Notes: generated from the letters alone by a model not told the origin. A stretch of DNA of 64,000 nucleotides from a cyanobacterium endosymbiont of Epithemia clementina EcSB (GCF_029919255.1 NZ_CP123991.1:985110-1049109); one strand, 5' to 3'. Positions 1 through 9,372 are shown, counted from the stretch's first letter. Made by a program: numbers and translations.

Positions 1-1
1 C

Positions 2-1378
2 TTGTCTCTAGTCAATCGAGTCGATCAAGGGGGATTACCATTCTATTTTGTCAAAAATATTGAGACAACCAGCAATGGAGGGGAATTACAAACCTCGAAT
101 TCTAACATTTGTAACAGTATTCCGATTGATAACCCTCGTATCTACTTTGGGGAATTGACCGATACTTACATTATGACTAATACGGAAGTACAAGAATTAG
201 ACTATCCCAGCGGTCAGGATAATGCTTACAATGTCTATGATGGTCAAGGAGGTATCTCTATTAATTCGGCGGTAAGACGACTACTATTTGCCGAGTATCT
301 CAAAGACTGGCAAATGCTATTTACTAAAAATTTTACGTCCCAGACTCGTTTATTGTTTCATCGTGATATTAACCGTCGCATTCGTAAGATTGCCCCTTTT
401 CTACACTTTGATCAAGATTCTTATTTAGTCAGTGCAAAGGTAGATGACTCTAACTCTCATAGGTTAGTCAGTTCCAGTACCCTCTATTGGATTATTGATG
501 CTTATACCACCAGTGGTGGCTATCCCTACTCTGATCCAGGAAAACACAACTTTAACTATATTCGCAACTCCGTCAAAATTGTAATCGATGCCTACAATGG
601 AAACGTACAATTCTATGTGGTTGACCCTAGTGATCCGATCATTAAAACCTGGCAACAAGTTTTTCCAGACTTATTTAAACCTCTGGGAGAAATGCCTGTC
701 ACCCTCAAAGCACATGTTCGCTATCCCAAAGACTTGTTTAATACGCAATCAGAAAGACTGTTAACCTATCACATGACTGATGCTCAGGTATTTTACAATC
801 GTGAAGATCAATGGCGTATTCCCCAGGAAATCTACGGAGGAGAACAACAACCCATTGAACCTTATTATCTCTTGATGCGTGTGACTGGAAAGTCTCAAGA
901 ATTTATTTTAATAAACTTTTTTACTCCTACAAGTCGTAATAACTTAATTTCAGGTTTATTTGCTCAGTCTGATGGAGAAAATTATGGCAAATTGAATTTA
1001 ATTCAATTACCCAAGCAGCGAGTCATTTATGGACCTGAACAAATTGAAGCTTTGATTAATCAAGACCCAGTAATTTCTCAACAGATTTCCCTTTGGAATC
1101 GTCAGGGATCTCGTGTTATTCAAGGTAATCTTTTAGTCATTCCTTTTTTTGCTGAACAATCTCTTCTTTATGTAGAACCCTTATATTTAGAAGCAGAACA
1201 AAATAGCCTTCCAACTTTGGTAAGGGTCATCGTGATTTATGAAAATAAAATTGTTATGGCCCAGAATTTGGATAAGGCACTTCAATCAATTTTTGAACCT
1301 TCACAATCTACCCCTGAGACAATTATTCGATCTCTTACAGAAGGAAAAGGACGAACATTACCAGAAGAATTAAAATGA
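2..1378 (+). CDS. UPF0182 family membrane protein, C-terminal part (5' end outside window)
   Basis: The reading frame is open to the left edge, so the true start lies upstream; 458 residues are visible. The sequence resembles the C-terminal soluble half of the UPF0182/COG1615 family, large proteins of roughly 900-1000 residues with an N-terminal multi-helix membrane domain that is not in this window. Family-like segments include [22 protein letters not shown] near residues 42-50, [15 protein letters not shown] near 120-134 and [18 protein letters not shown] near 350. The visible part has no membrane segment. The molecular function of the family is unknown. The stop overlaps the start of the next gene (ATGA), which suggests translational coupling. 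Confidence 0.85.
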   Translation: MSLVNRVDQGGLPFYFVKNIETTSNGGELQTSNSNICNSIPIDNPRIYFGELTDTYIMTNTEVQELDYPSGQDNAYNVYDGQGGISINSAVRRLLFAEYLKDWQMLFTKNFTSQTRLLFHRDINRRIRKIAPFLHFDQDSYLVSAKVDDSNSHRLVSSSTLYWIIDAYTTSGGYPYSDPGKHNFNYIRNSVKIVIDAYNGNVQFYVVDPSDPIIKTWQQVFPDLFKPLGEMPVTLKAHVRYPKDLFNTQSERLLTYHMTDAQVFYNREDQWRIPQEIYGGEQQPIEPYYLLMRVTGKSQEFILINFFTPTSRNNLISGLFAQSDGENYGKLNLIQLPKQRVIYGPEQIEALINQDPVISQQISLWNRQGSRVIQGNLLVIPFFAEQSLLYVEPLYLEAEQNSLPTLVRVIVIYENKIVMAQNLDKALQSIFEPSQSTPETIIRSLTEGKGRTLPEELK

Positions 1379-2136
1379 ACAATTATCAGACTCAGACGAA
1401 CGCTCTAATTTTTGGAGCATCAAGAGGAATTGGTTTAGGTTTTGTTAAAGCTCTTCTCAAAAAACAGAACATCAATATTTATGCAACTTATCGTCGAAGA
1501 AATGTAGCTGCCGAATTACTTTCCTTGGAGACTACACATCCCCAGGTACTTCATTGCTTAGCCGTAGATGTAACAAAAGAAGACCAAATTGCTAACCTTT
1601 CGGATTATATACAACAAATGGAGTCTAAACTTCATCTAGTGGTTAACTGTGTGGGAATTCTACATCAAGGAGCCTTACAACCTGAAAAAAGTCTCAGACA
1701 GATTTATTCAGAAAACTTAGTTTATTATTTTCAAGTCAATAGCATTGCTTCGACTTTAATTGCTAAGCATTTGCTACCATTATTTTGTCATTCAAATAAA
1801 AGTATTTTGGCTTTTATTAGTGCAAAATTAGGTAGTATTGGTGATAATCATTTAGGAGGTTGGTATGGCTATCGCGCTTCTAAAGCTGCTCTAAACATGT
1901 TGATGAGAACAATTGCCATAGAGTATGGTCACAAATGCCCTCAAACAATTGTAGTTAGTTTACATCCTGGGACAACTGATACGGATTTATCAAAACCTTT
2001 TCAAAAAAATATTTCTTCTCATCAATTATTTTCAATAGAAAAAACAGTCAATCAACTACTAGAAGTGATTAATAGTTTGACTGAAAACGACAGTGGATAT
2101 TTTTTCTCCTGGGATGGCAATCGTGTGCCCTGGTAG
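1375..2136 (+). CDS. Short-chain dehydrogenase/reductase, C-factor-like
   Basis: A 253-residue classical-type SDR. The nucleotide-binding motif GASRGIG is at residues 14-20, an acidic residue in VDVT follows beta-4 (about 65), NCVG (91-94) stands in for NNAG, and the catalytic Y166-R-A-S-K170 is complete. HPGTTDTDL follows near residue 197, as in C-factor/CsgA-like SDRs. It is a predicted cytoplasmic NAD(P)-dependent oxidoreductase; the substrate cannot be read from sequence. Its ATG overlaps the stop of the UPF0182 gene by four bases (ATGA), so the two are probably one transcript. A hairpin lies directly after the stop. Confidence 0.85.
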   Translation: MNNYQTQTNALIFGASRGIGLGFVKALLKKQNINIYATYRRRNVAAELLSLETTHPQVLHCLAVDVTKEDQIANLSDYIQQMESKLHLVVNCVGILHQGALQPEKSLRQIYSENLVYYFQVNSIASTLIAKHLLPLFCHSNKSILAFISAKLGSIGDNHLGGWYGYRASKAALNMLMRTIAIEYGHKCPQTIVVSLHPGTTDTDLSKPFQKNISSHQLFSIEKTVNQLLEVINSLTENDSGYFFSWDGNRVPW

Positions 2137-2583
2137 CATCATTAAAGTTAAGTCTTAACTCAACTTTAATGAAAGTAACTAATTTACCATCGATTGATTT
2201 CTGATTGGCGTGACCGACATTGTTCTCGATTAAACTTAATCTGTTCTATTGTCTAAATAGTGTTGTTAGAAACGCAAAACTAGTCTATTTAGATCAAAAA
2301 AGCCAATTGAAGATGTCAAACTATGTAAATCTCAATTGAGTTAGTTAATTTAATAACGTATTGAGTATGATCTTGTTTTACAAGGGAGTCTGTTTTCCTT
2401 GAAAATTAATTCTTTTCAATTATTAAGTCTTCTCGACTTATTTCCTTCGACGTTTTTCCGTGAACCTTCTGTTTACAGTTATGATGGTGGCAGGTGATTT
2501 GTTACACTAATTCGCAAACAAATCCTACCCGCAAAGCATTGTCTTAGATGTGAGTTCTAAGATGAATAACCGAGGATACTCCC
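2137..2583. other. Intergenic, no gene recognised
   Basis: AT-rich spacer of about 450 bp. Apart from the hairpin at its left end and a GAGGA ribosome-binding sequence at 2572-2576 serving the next gene, I see no coding remnant or known RNA. Confidence 0.5.
2140..2171 (+). terminator. Hairpin after SDR gene
   Basis: A 10-bp perfect stem (CATTAAAGTT / AACTTTAATG) with a 12-nt loop starts 3 bases after the SDR stop codon. There is no U-rich tail. The position suggests a transcript 3' end; the structure alone is weak evidence. Confidence 0.45.
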
Positions 2584-2964
2584 GTGAATAATAAGTTCCC
2601 CGAATTTGTCTGGCTTAATAACTTCGGCCTTAGTTGCTTATTGACATTCTTGTTGTTAGGGCTGTTTTTGGGTTTGGTGGGGCTAAGTTGGGTCTTTAAT
2701 AGCTTTCTTATCCTTGTCGCTTTGATTTTTATTGCTCCAGCGATCATTTTATGGAGAATACGCTGGTGGCTTCAACGAGATTTAGTTGAAGATGAGTGTC
2801 CAGTCTGTAGTTATGGGTTTACGGGATTTAATAAAACCGAAGGTCAATGTCCTAATTGTGGTGAACCTGTTAAGATAGAAGGAGGACATTTTCATCGCGT
2901 TATCCCACCAGATACAATTGATATTGATGCCGTAGAAGTCTCTGTCAATCAATTGGAAGACTGA
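2584..2964 (+). CDS. Two-helix membrane protein with C-terminal zinc ribbon
   Basis: A 126-residue protein read from a GTG start, chosen because GAGGA lies at 2572-2576, 7 bases upstream. Two hydrophobic segments span about residues 15-36 and 40-57. A cytoplasmic zinc-ribbon-like domain follows, with CPVC at 72-75 and CPNC at 89-92. The tail is acidic. I read it as a conserved cyanobacterial protein of unknown function. The intact cysteine pairs and the clean frame between fossils argue that it is still used. A 13-bp hairpin follows the stop. Confidence 0.7.
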   Translation: MNNKFPEFVWLNNFGLSCLLTFLLLGLFLGLVGLSWVFNSFLILVALIFIAPAIILWRIRWWLQRDLVEDECPVCSYGFTGFNKTEGQCPNCGEPVKIEGGHFHRVIPPDTIDIDAVEVSVNQLED

Positions 2965-2966
2965 TT

Positions 2967-3005
2967 GAACAACTGTCATCAATCGATGACTAATGACAGT
3001 TGTTC
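2967..3005 (+). terminator. 13-bp hairpin downstream of zinc-ribbon gene
   Basis: Perfect inverted repeat, arms 2967-2979 and 2993-3005 (GAACAACTGTCAT and its complement), 13-nt spacer, starting 3 bases past the stop codon. There is no T-tract. It is either a factor-assisted terminator or one of the many palindromes of this window. Confidence 0.5.
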
Positions 3006-3223
3006 AGACATAATTACTAGTGAGTGATCGCAAGGTAATTATTACATACTTTAAAATTACGTCTGCTTTTAGCAAAAAGAATGTGCTCTGTGCAGTATGC
3101 TAGGTCATAATTTAATTTAGAACTTTTAAAAAACTCAAATAAGATTATTCCTTAAGACACAAGAAATCTGTCCCGGAGATGGTTTTCTATCTTGCCAGCA
3201 TTGAATATGCCAAGCCTTCGTAT

Positions 3224-3260
3224 GCCAAGGCCCCTACAAGACTTTTGTAGGGGCCTTGGC
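3224..3260. repeat. GC-rich 16-bp perfect hairpin
   Basis: Arms 3224-3239 and 3245-3260 are perfectly complementary, with a 5-nt loop. The stem is about 60% GC in a strongly AT-rich region. A partial direct copy of the left edge (ATGCCAAG) occurs just upstream at 3207-3214. There is no T-tract and no intact gene within 250 bp upstream; the psaC fossil starts 90 bp downstream. Function unknown. Confidence 0.7.
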
Positions 3261-3349
3261 GGATGAAAGAGGGAGTTCCACATATAAACTATCAGTTTTG
3301 ACTGGGGTGTGTTATGAAAGAAAACACTCGGTTAAGGAACCAATAATCA

Positions 3350-3593
3350 ATGTCTCATAACCTCAAAATCTACGCCACTTGTATCTGCTGCATTTAATGC
3401 ATTAGGGCTTGTCCTCTTGATATTTTTAGAGATGGTCCCCTGGGATAGCTGTGGGGTTGGTAAGGTTACTTCGTCTCCTCCTATAGAAGACTGTATTGGT
3501 TGTAAGTGATGTAAAACAGCCTGCCAGACTGATTTCTTAAATGTATGTGTCTATCCAGGGAAACAAACTACTCGTAGTATGGGTCTTTCCTAT
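3350..3593 (+). pseudogene. psaC: psaC pseudogene (photosystem I iron-sulfur subunit VII)
   Basis: The translation follows PsaC from [12 protein letters not shown] to TTRSMGLSY, the normal N and C termini of this 81-residue protein. Both [4Fe-4S] cysteine sets are visible, the first in CICCI-stop-CIRAC and the second in CIGCK-stop-CKTAC. Two stops interrupt it: TAA where PsaC has Gln and TGA where it has Arg. Both fit C-to-T changes (CAA to TAA, CGA to TGA). An extra T in the run near codon 25 shifts the frame. The normal stop codon now reads TTA. PsaC binds the terminal electron acceptors FA/FB and is essential for photosystem I, so its decay means photosystem I is lost. No intact copy is in this window. 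Confidence 0.93.
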
Positions 3594-3756
3594 TTAAGAT
3601 GTCTGAATTTAAGTGTGCTATATGTCAATATTTTTTTAAAATCTGAGCAATTTTCCCACATAAAGGGAGCAAACTGCTCTCTTTCTTGTATTTTTTAAAA
3701 AATAAATTGTAGTGGGGTAGACGACGCTAAACTTACAGGTTGAAAAAATTTTAGTT

Positions 3757-4375
3757 TAAGCAGAGACAGTTCCTGATTTTTGTGTAACGATTTCGAAAAT
3801 TTTGTTACGTTACTCTATTTGAAATAGGGATGATACGCAAATTTTCGCTACTTTTCGTTGCGGAATACTTCCTTCAAACGAAGCATATGCTAATAACATC
3901 AAAATTGGACACGAGTTGTCTTCACTTTTAAGACGACCAGAATGAACAATTGTATTAAGTTAATCTACTGTTTTGCAGACAGATTTCCACCAGCTTTTTC
4001 TAAAGTAAGACTAATTAAACAAGGTTTAACCAGTGAAAAAAAACGAATACAGACAGGGAAGAGACAGAAACAACCTGTTTAATCCCATGATCTTTAGCTA
4101 AATTAACTTTTAATTCTTTGACAATCTATCTGATACGGTCCCCTCGGGTCAAAACTAGATCTAGCTCCAGTAACACTAAGTAGTGTGTTGCAATCAGTAA
4201 CAGTCTAGGTCAAATTTTCTGCTCTGAAAACACCGCCAACGACTAACTCAATTTCAGAAGGAGAAGTCTTTTTTGCTATTTCTAAATTCCTGCTCGAAAT
4301 TTTAACCGGAATTTGATAACTGGTCAATTATTGAATAATATGTCCCCTGATCTCTCCTGTTACTAATGCTTTTAT
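3757..4375 (-). pseudogene. NmrA-like / atypical SDR NAD(P)-binding protein, pseudogene
   Basis: Reading the minus strand across several frames gives an eroded ~215-residue atypical SDR. It has a start region KALVTGE for the usual LVTGATG Rossmann loop, then GARSSFDPRGPYQIDCQ, DHGIKQVVSVSSL, SGRLKSEDN and FEGSIPQRKVA, and ends KSGTVSA-stop. The order and spacing match the single-domain NAD(P)-binding proteins (COG0702-like) common in cyanobacteria. The start codon reads ATA, and stops and frameshifts occur throughout. It is dead; the original substrate is unknown. Confidence 0.75.
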
Positions 4376-4574
4376 CTGTCTCTCCTTAAGTTGTTTGTCT
4401 AACTGGACTGATTTGGCTCATATTTATCAGTCTAGATACTTAAAATCTGATAAGGTTGCTTAGCATTTCTCTTGAAGATTAAATACAACGATAATTGGTT
4501 GTTCCTTTTTTTTCTAAGAAAAGAGAGCCTTTCAACAGATTAAGTTAACTTTAAATGTTCTATAAAGGTTTGCT

Positions 4575-5306
4575 ATGGAATGCCAATGGACTGAAAATAA
4601 TTTAACTGATGTTTCTAAACCATCGGAACCCTTTGAGGAAAACCCAATTTGTTTCCAGACGAAGTTTATTGGCTATATGGAAATGTACAGTGATCAGCAA
4701 ACGGTAATTAACTATCTTAATGCTCATCAAGGATGGTTTTGTCGTTGTGCTGAACCGATGAAAACTGAAGCTATGGGAGAAAATGGTTATATCTTATCAG
4801 TAGGACGGTTTAGTTCTTTTGGATATGAAGTGGAGCCAAAAATAGCTGTAGTTTTATTATCGTCTCAAGATGGAATATACCTAATGAATACAATTCCTTT
4901 TCCTGAAGAATCTAATTTAGGTTATGAGATAGATTATAAGGCTTCTATGCAATTAGAAGAAGTTTCTGCCAAACTAGCAGGAGAGGGAATAGTAAAAGCT
5001 TATAAAAAGCAAGGTTTCTCTCAGTTACCAGACGTGATCACTAAAGTTCGATGGCAATTACAGATGGATGTTGCTATTCAATTTCCTAAATTTATTCACA
5101 AGTTACCTTTAAGAGTAATTCAGCAAACTGGTGATAGCCTTTTGAGTCAGATTATTCGCCAAATTTCTCCTCGTTTGACTTATAAAGTTCAAGAAGACTT
5201 TCATACTTATCGTCATCTTCCCGTCCCCCCAAAAAATAGCTGCTACTTAGAGAAAGTTATGGTTTCTAAAGAAAAAGCTACCTTTAAATCCTTATTTAAA
5301 GACTGA
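4575..5306 (+). CDS. DUF1997 family protein
   Basis: A 243-residue protein matching the DUF1997 family of cyanobacteria and plastid-bearing eukaryotes. Family-like stretches are MECQW at the N terminus, LNAHQGWFCRCAEPM (about 48-62), LSVGRFSSFGYEVEPK (about 74-89) and the IDYKASMQLEE strand. There is no signal peptide or membrane segment. The function of the family is not established, to my knowledge. It stands alone between pseudogenes, with its own start ATG preceded by AAAGG. A short hairpin follows. Confidence 0.8.
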   Translation: MECQWTENNLTDVSKPSEPFEENPICFQTKFIGYMEMYSDQQTVINYLNAHQGWFCRCAEPMKTEAMGENGYILSVGRFSSFGYEVEPKIAVVLLSSQDGIYLMNTIPFPEESNLGYEIDYKASMQLEEVSAKLAGEGIVKAYKKQGFSQLPDVITKVRWQLQMDVAIQFPKFIHKLPLRVIQQTGDSLLSQIIRQISPRLTYKVQEDFHTYRHLPVPPKNSCYLEKVMVSKEKATFKSLFKD

Positions 5307-5343
5307 AAAGAAATCTGATAGAAGCCTAGCCGTGTTTTTGTCT

Positions 5344-5376
5344 AACTAATTAGGACGATAGTGAGACTAATTAGTT
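5344..5376 (+). terminator. Hairpin after DUF1997 gene
   Basis: A 10-bp perfect stem (AACTAATTAG / CTAATTAGTT) with a 13-nt loop, 37 bp past the stop. No T-tract. Possible 3' end of the DUF1997 transcript. Confidence 0.35.
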
Positions 5377-5530
5377 GGGCTCAAATGAGCGTAGAATAGA
5401 AAAGTAGTTGAAAAAGAGCGATTGCGATTATTAGATACCAGGCTACCTAGAAAATCAGCTAAAAAACTTAGAAGAGTAAAAACTATCGAAGTTTACTCGC
5501 ACCACAAAAATTATATACAAAATAGGAACA

Positions 5531-6310
5531 AATGCTACAATCTCTAGAAGTTGAGTTCAATTGCCACAATTAAGGTAGCCATCATAGTAAATTAACTCTA
5601 CTTAAAACGGTAGAACTAAAAGTTTATAATCATATTTCAGGGGGTAGACGAGAATTTGTAGTCACGAATCCAGAAGTAGGTAAAATTAGGTTTGAAAATC
5701 GACGAAGCATTGTAGGAGTCGATATTTTTCCTTTTATTGATCGGTTATCCTGAGAAAATTCTACTGAGAGTTTTTCAACGACTAATACTAGTAAAATTAC
5801 CTTCCCAGTGGGAAATATTATTGAAGTCTTTGGAGCGGGGTCCAGAATATTATTGGTGGATGAAGATACAGCTCCAACCAACTTTATAATCCGTAATCGC
5901 CGAATGCAACAATTCATTGCTCACGAAAAGAATCCATGTTCTTTTTTTGATAAAGTTCGGCAACTATATACAGATTATGGAGTGTCTATAATTCCAGTTA
6001 TAAGAGATAGTGGAAATTATTTTTATGTAGCTGATAAGGTAATTCCTATGGAAAATTTTTTGATTTTAAATATTACTAATTAAGCTATAACAATATATTA
6101 ACAAGGTCTAAATAATCGCCTTACAGATGGGCAGATAAATTTGATCATAGTCATTCCTAGAATTTTTCTATCAGAAGGTGTTGATATAAGTAGAGAAAAA
6201 TAGGCAATTACAGTTAAACATTCGAGATGTAGCTTAGAAAGCTTTTGGGATAGAAGATCTTGATTGAAGGACAGTAGAACAAATTGTTGAAGTTGGACAA
6301 TTGCTGGTGC
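5531..6310 (+). pseudogene. ABC-class ATPase (COG3044) pseudogene
   Basis: Consecutive pieces follow the predicted ABC-class ATPase family COG3044. LQSLEVEF is followed by a damaged P-loop region (GSHHSKLTLLK for GGGFHGKSTLL). REFVVTNPEVGKIRFENRRSI and GVDIFPFIDRL follow. The Walker-B segment ILLVDEDTAPTNFIIRNRRM is intact, then FFDKVRQLYTDYGVSIIPVI and YFYVADKVIPMENF. Downstream of a stop, NIRDVA and TVEQIVEVGQL continue the C-terminal region. The open stretch 5808-6083 (91 codons) is only the best-preserved middle and should not be called as a gene. The N-terminal half of the ~550-residue family length is not visible. Confidence 0.8.
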
Positions 6311-6623
6311 TCGTAAGAAGATTTTTTTCTTCCAAAAAAGAAGTATTTTGATCTTTGTCGAACCTTGTCGTAAATCTTAAGTTAAATGATAGCTAATCTA
6401 ACTCATTAAAGGTTAGATATCTTAACAGAATTTACCCAGGAAGATTTAGTTTTGTTTGGGGGTTAAAATGGTTATTTGGCGAGTTTTGAGTCTTAATGGA
6501 AAATGCTGCTAAACCGGAGAAAGTCTTTACTGAGCAGAGTAGAGTTGAGATTTTTTCAACAATAGAAAACGCTAATTCTTCAATTTATCGTATTTATAGT
6601 ACAGTTTTAGCTTAGCCTAGTTA

Positions 6624-7020
6624 TTAAATAAAGTTTCCATAATTGTAACCTAAGTTATTATTAGGGTCGAAGACCTTGTTCAGCTTAATAGTCGTTTTGT
6701 CTAATCTAATATTGTTTGGAATTATTATTGCAGTGTTAAAAGTTTTAGATTTGCATACTCTTTAAAAATTTGGATTCTTTCTATTTCTAGTCCAAGATTA
6801 TAAACTGAGATAATTTTAGGATAATTTGTCTGGGTACTCGCAACTAGTTTGATGAAACTATCATAACCTTTCGAAATAAAAATTTAGGACTTATTAAACT
6901 TCAGATGACAAAAACAACCAACCCCTAATATAGCTTTATTTTGTAATTTTTCTTTTACAGAGATAATTATTTGTATTTCTTGGAAGATTAAAAACAAATA
7001 TTTCGAAACGACAATATTAA
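6624..7020 (-). pseudogene. Possible glycosyltransferase-like remnant
   Basis: About 90 codons of the minus strand are open apart from one stop. A frame-shifted continuation then ends in DKTTIKLNKVFDPNNN and a TAA stop. The core, SFIKLVASTQTNYPKI then VYNLGLEIERIQIF, resembles the start of bacterial glycosyltransferase-like proteins that read VYDLGL after a Rossmann strand. Family assignment is weak. The region lies between the COG3044 fossil and mlaE. Confidence 0.3.
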
Positions 7021-7246
7021 TATTTTTACATTAAAAGTATGGTAGGACTTAGCTTTCTAAGTTAAAGGGTATAGTGTTAAAACAAATTAACACGTACTTG
7101 CTTTTTACATTTTGTTTCACAAGCAATAGTAAATATTATAGCATCAGCATAAGTTGGAAATAGTCAATGATAGCCTTTGGCTAATGCCATCATTGACCAG
7201 TATTTTTAGTTTTGGCTAATTTAGTTGATTGAGATCTTTTTTAAGT

Positions 7247-7321
7247 AAATAGTTAATAGCTTAGCACGTAACAGGATAGTGAAAGTGAACGTTATTAATC
7301 TTTAAAAGCTATTAACTATTT
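7247..7321. repeat. 16-bp inverted repeat, 43-bp spacer
   Basis: Arms 7247-7262 (AAATAGTTAATAGCTT) and 7306-7321 are perfect complements. A smaller palindrome sits at 7163-7197 (GTCAATGAT / ATCATTGAC around an inner AGCC/GGCT stem). Both are downstream of the minus-strand mlaE gene. Neither has a T-tract. Confidence 0.6.
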
Positions 7322-7408
7322 AAATGGCTTTTTATCCTTCTTTCTGAACCTCTGATTTTGAAGCAGGATAAATTTTCCTATTGTTAAATATATTGAATTA
7401 AAGTCTCA

Positions 7409-8200
7409 TTAGAGAGAAGCTGTTCCTGTTCCTTGAAACATAAACCAAGAAAGGAAAAAGTTAACAACAAATACAGCCAATAAAGCTGTTACAACTGCTG
7501 TTGTCGTAGACTGTCCTACCCCCTTAGCTCCCCCCGTGGTAGTTAACCCCCAACTACAACCGATCACTGCAATTAAACTACCAAAAACAATCGATTTAAT
7601 CATCGAAGTCAATAAATCCCAAAGTTCAAGAAAATTACGGGCAGATTTTAAAAAAACTACCGGAGAGATATCGTATAAACTATCAGCAATTAATAACCCT
7701 CCGGCCATCCCAGTCATCAAGGAAAGAAGGTTTAAAACCGGCAACATCATACAACAGGCTAAGACACGAGGAACGACTAAGTAATCGATGGGGTCGGTTT
7801 TCAGCATATAAAGAGCATCAATTTGCTCCGTTACGCGCATTGTTCCGATTTCGGCGGCAAAAGCTGACCCCACCCGTCCTGCTACCACCACAGCTGTGAG
7901 AACGGGGGCTAATTCCCTCGTTAACGCTAAGGATAAAACGCCGCCAACGGTGCTGGCTGCGCCAAAATGAATAAATTCCCTAGCTACTTGAATTGTAAAT
8001 ACCATTCCTACAAATCCTGCCGTGACTAAAGCGATCGTTAAAGACTCAGGGCCAACTACACTCATTTGTTCTAGGGTGTTGCGTCGGTGAATTCTGCTTT
8101 TCAGCAGGTGAAAAAAGACTTGTCCTCCTAAGAGGATAGCCGCTAGCAACCGCTCAAACCATACAGCAAAACCGCGACGGGTACTTGTCTGGTTAGTCAT
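7409..8200 (-). CDS. mlaE: MlaE-type lipid ABC transporter permease
   Basis: A 263-residue integral membrane protein of the MlaE/YrbE permease family. Family blocks include RRNTLEQM and VGPESLTIALVTAGFVGMVF (about 40-70), TRELAPVLTAVVVAGRVGSAFAAEIG (about 93-118) and VTEQIDALYMLKTDP (about 122-136), followed by four further hydrophobic segments. It is the inner-membrane channel subunit of a lipid importer/exporter that works with an MlaF-type ATPase and an MCE-domain protein, neither of which is encoded here. The pilI and pilJ fossils lie just upstream on the same strand, the order also known from Synechocystis (pilI-pilJ-slr1045). Survival of only the transporter suggests envelope lipid transport is still needed. 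Confidence 0.88.
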   Translation of the reverse strand: MTNQTSTRRGFAVWFERLLAAILLGGQVFFHLLKSRIHRRNTLEQMSVVGPESLTIALVTAGFVGMVFTIQVAREFIHFGAASTVGGVLSLALTRELAPVLTAVVVAGRVGSAFAAEIGTMRVTEQIDALYMLKTDPIDYLVVPRVLACCMMLPVLNLLSLMTGMAGGLLIADSLYDISPVVFLKSARNFLELWDLLTSMIKSIVFGSLIAVIGCSWGLTTTGGAKGVGQSTTTAVVTALLAVFVVNFFLSWFMFQGTGTASL

Positions 8201-8374
8201 TGATTTCCTATTCTGTAAATTATGTCTCTTTCATTATCAACCAACGACTCTAAATTACCCTAGGTTTCATTTTTGTCAAACAAAATAAATTGTGGGGAAC
8301 AACCGCTAGATCTTGTAAATAACCTACTCACATGCTAAGACTTTTGGGAGAATTCTTATGCCATAACTTAGGTA

Positions 8375-8770
8375 ATGCAATCGGTGGAATTGACGGCACA
8401 AAAATCTTCCCGTTGTTGAATAGTATCAACCGTAATCGAGCGCACTAGACTATAAATACAGTTGGAAAGATCGATAATATCTTTAAAGGATCTTCAAAGG
8501 AGATTTTTGTCTGTTCAGAAGTATTTACTAAATTGATGACCTTTTGAATTTCTTCTTCGATGGCTGTCATAATTAAACCTGTTTCACTTTGGATTTGCAA
8601 TATGATTTGTTCAATTTTTTTGAGAGATTTAGCCGAACAGTTAAATAACTGACAGTGTAGTCACAGAACATCAGGATTGTCTCGATAGGTTTCAGCTCCA
8701 GCGATAGGCTGAATAATCGTGGTTACTTCCTGGCAAGTTCCCTGTTCGTAAGCAACATGATCGTCATTGT
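8375..8770 (-). pseudogene. pilJ: Methyl-accepting chemotaxis protein (PilJ-like) remnant
   Basis: The minus strand reads SAKSLKKIEQIILQIQSET then MTAIEEEIQKVINLVN and FEDPLKIL. This parallels the signalling helix of PilJ/MCP proteins (SAEATTEIEKLVQEIQTET...AMETGIQQVVQGTNLV). It is broken by stops and lacks the HAMP and most of the cytoplasmic helix bundle. Identification is helped by position: it is directly upstream of mlaE and downstream of a CheW-like remnant, as in the Synechocystis pilG-H-I-J-slr1045 order. Confidence 0.6.
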
Positions 8771-9099
8771 GTAGTTTAGAATAACCCCTTGTTTGTGCTA
8801 TTGTCTCTTTCTTCGTGACTTAGTTCAGTGACTGAATTTTAATAATTACTGGTTTAATACTTGTGGTGTCCCTTCTCTCATCAGGAATTGTTTTAGGTAA
8901 CCAATTGGGCTGAACATAAAATCGCAATGTGGTTTAACAGAAGCAAAACTTCCTCGGAACTATTATCCTCTTAATTATTTAATACTCACTCACCTTAGAC
9001 ATGAGGGAGAATATGATTCAGAGACATTTGTTAGAATTGTTAATTTTTTAACATTTAGTCATCTCGTCTCTCTGAATTCTTCGATCAATGGCTAATCTT

Positions 9100-9372
9100 A
9101 AAATATTTTTTTTTCTTCAATGGCAATAAAAGGAATTTCAGGGAAGTTCGTTTTAAGCAGAACGCGATCACCTAAAAATTGTCCTAAATTAGCAACCTAA
9201 ATCATCTGACCCCATAAATAAATAGCTCTCAGTAGTAAGGTGAAGACACTACAAATAAGCGTATTATGACTAGGATCGTTGTATCACTTTCTTAATAGTG
9301 GTTGCTGGTAGAGCAAATTCATTCTGAAATTTTTAAGTAAAAAAGTAAGTGTAATTCTTCTTCTGAGGTTTG
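9100..9372 (-). pseudogene. pilI: CheW-like (PilI) remnant
   Basis: Mixed frames of the minus strand give SEEELHLLFYL, FALPATTIKKVIQRS, AIYLWGQMI with VANLGQFLGDRVLLKTNFPE, then IPFIAIEEK and LAIDR. This is the order of a CheW domain (start strand, V..R... loop, G..N.RG..VPVVDL, I.V...). It is destroyed by several frameshifts and stops. It precedes the PilJ-like remnant and supports a dead type IV pilus chemotaxis operon. From 9373 to about 9780 nothing recognisable of pilG/pilH remains. Confidence 0.55.

Noticed and set aside
2584-2747. Minus-strand ORF 2544-2747 opposite the zinc-ribbon gene
   Set aside because: Shadow of the plus-strand gene.
5808-6083. 91-codon ORF as an independent gene
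   Set aside because: It is the best-preserved middle of a COG3044 ATPase; matching sequence continues on both sides across stops and frameshifts.
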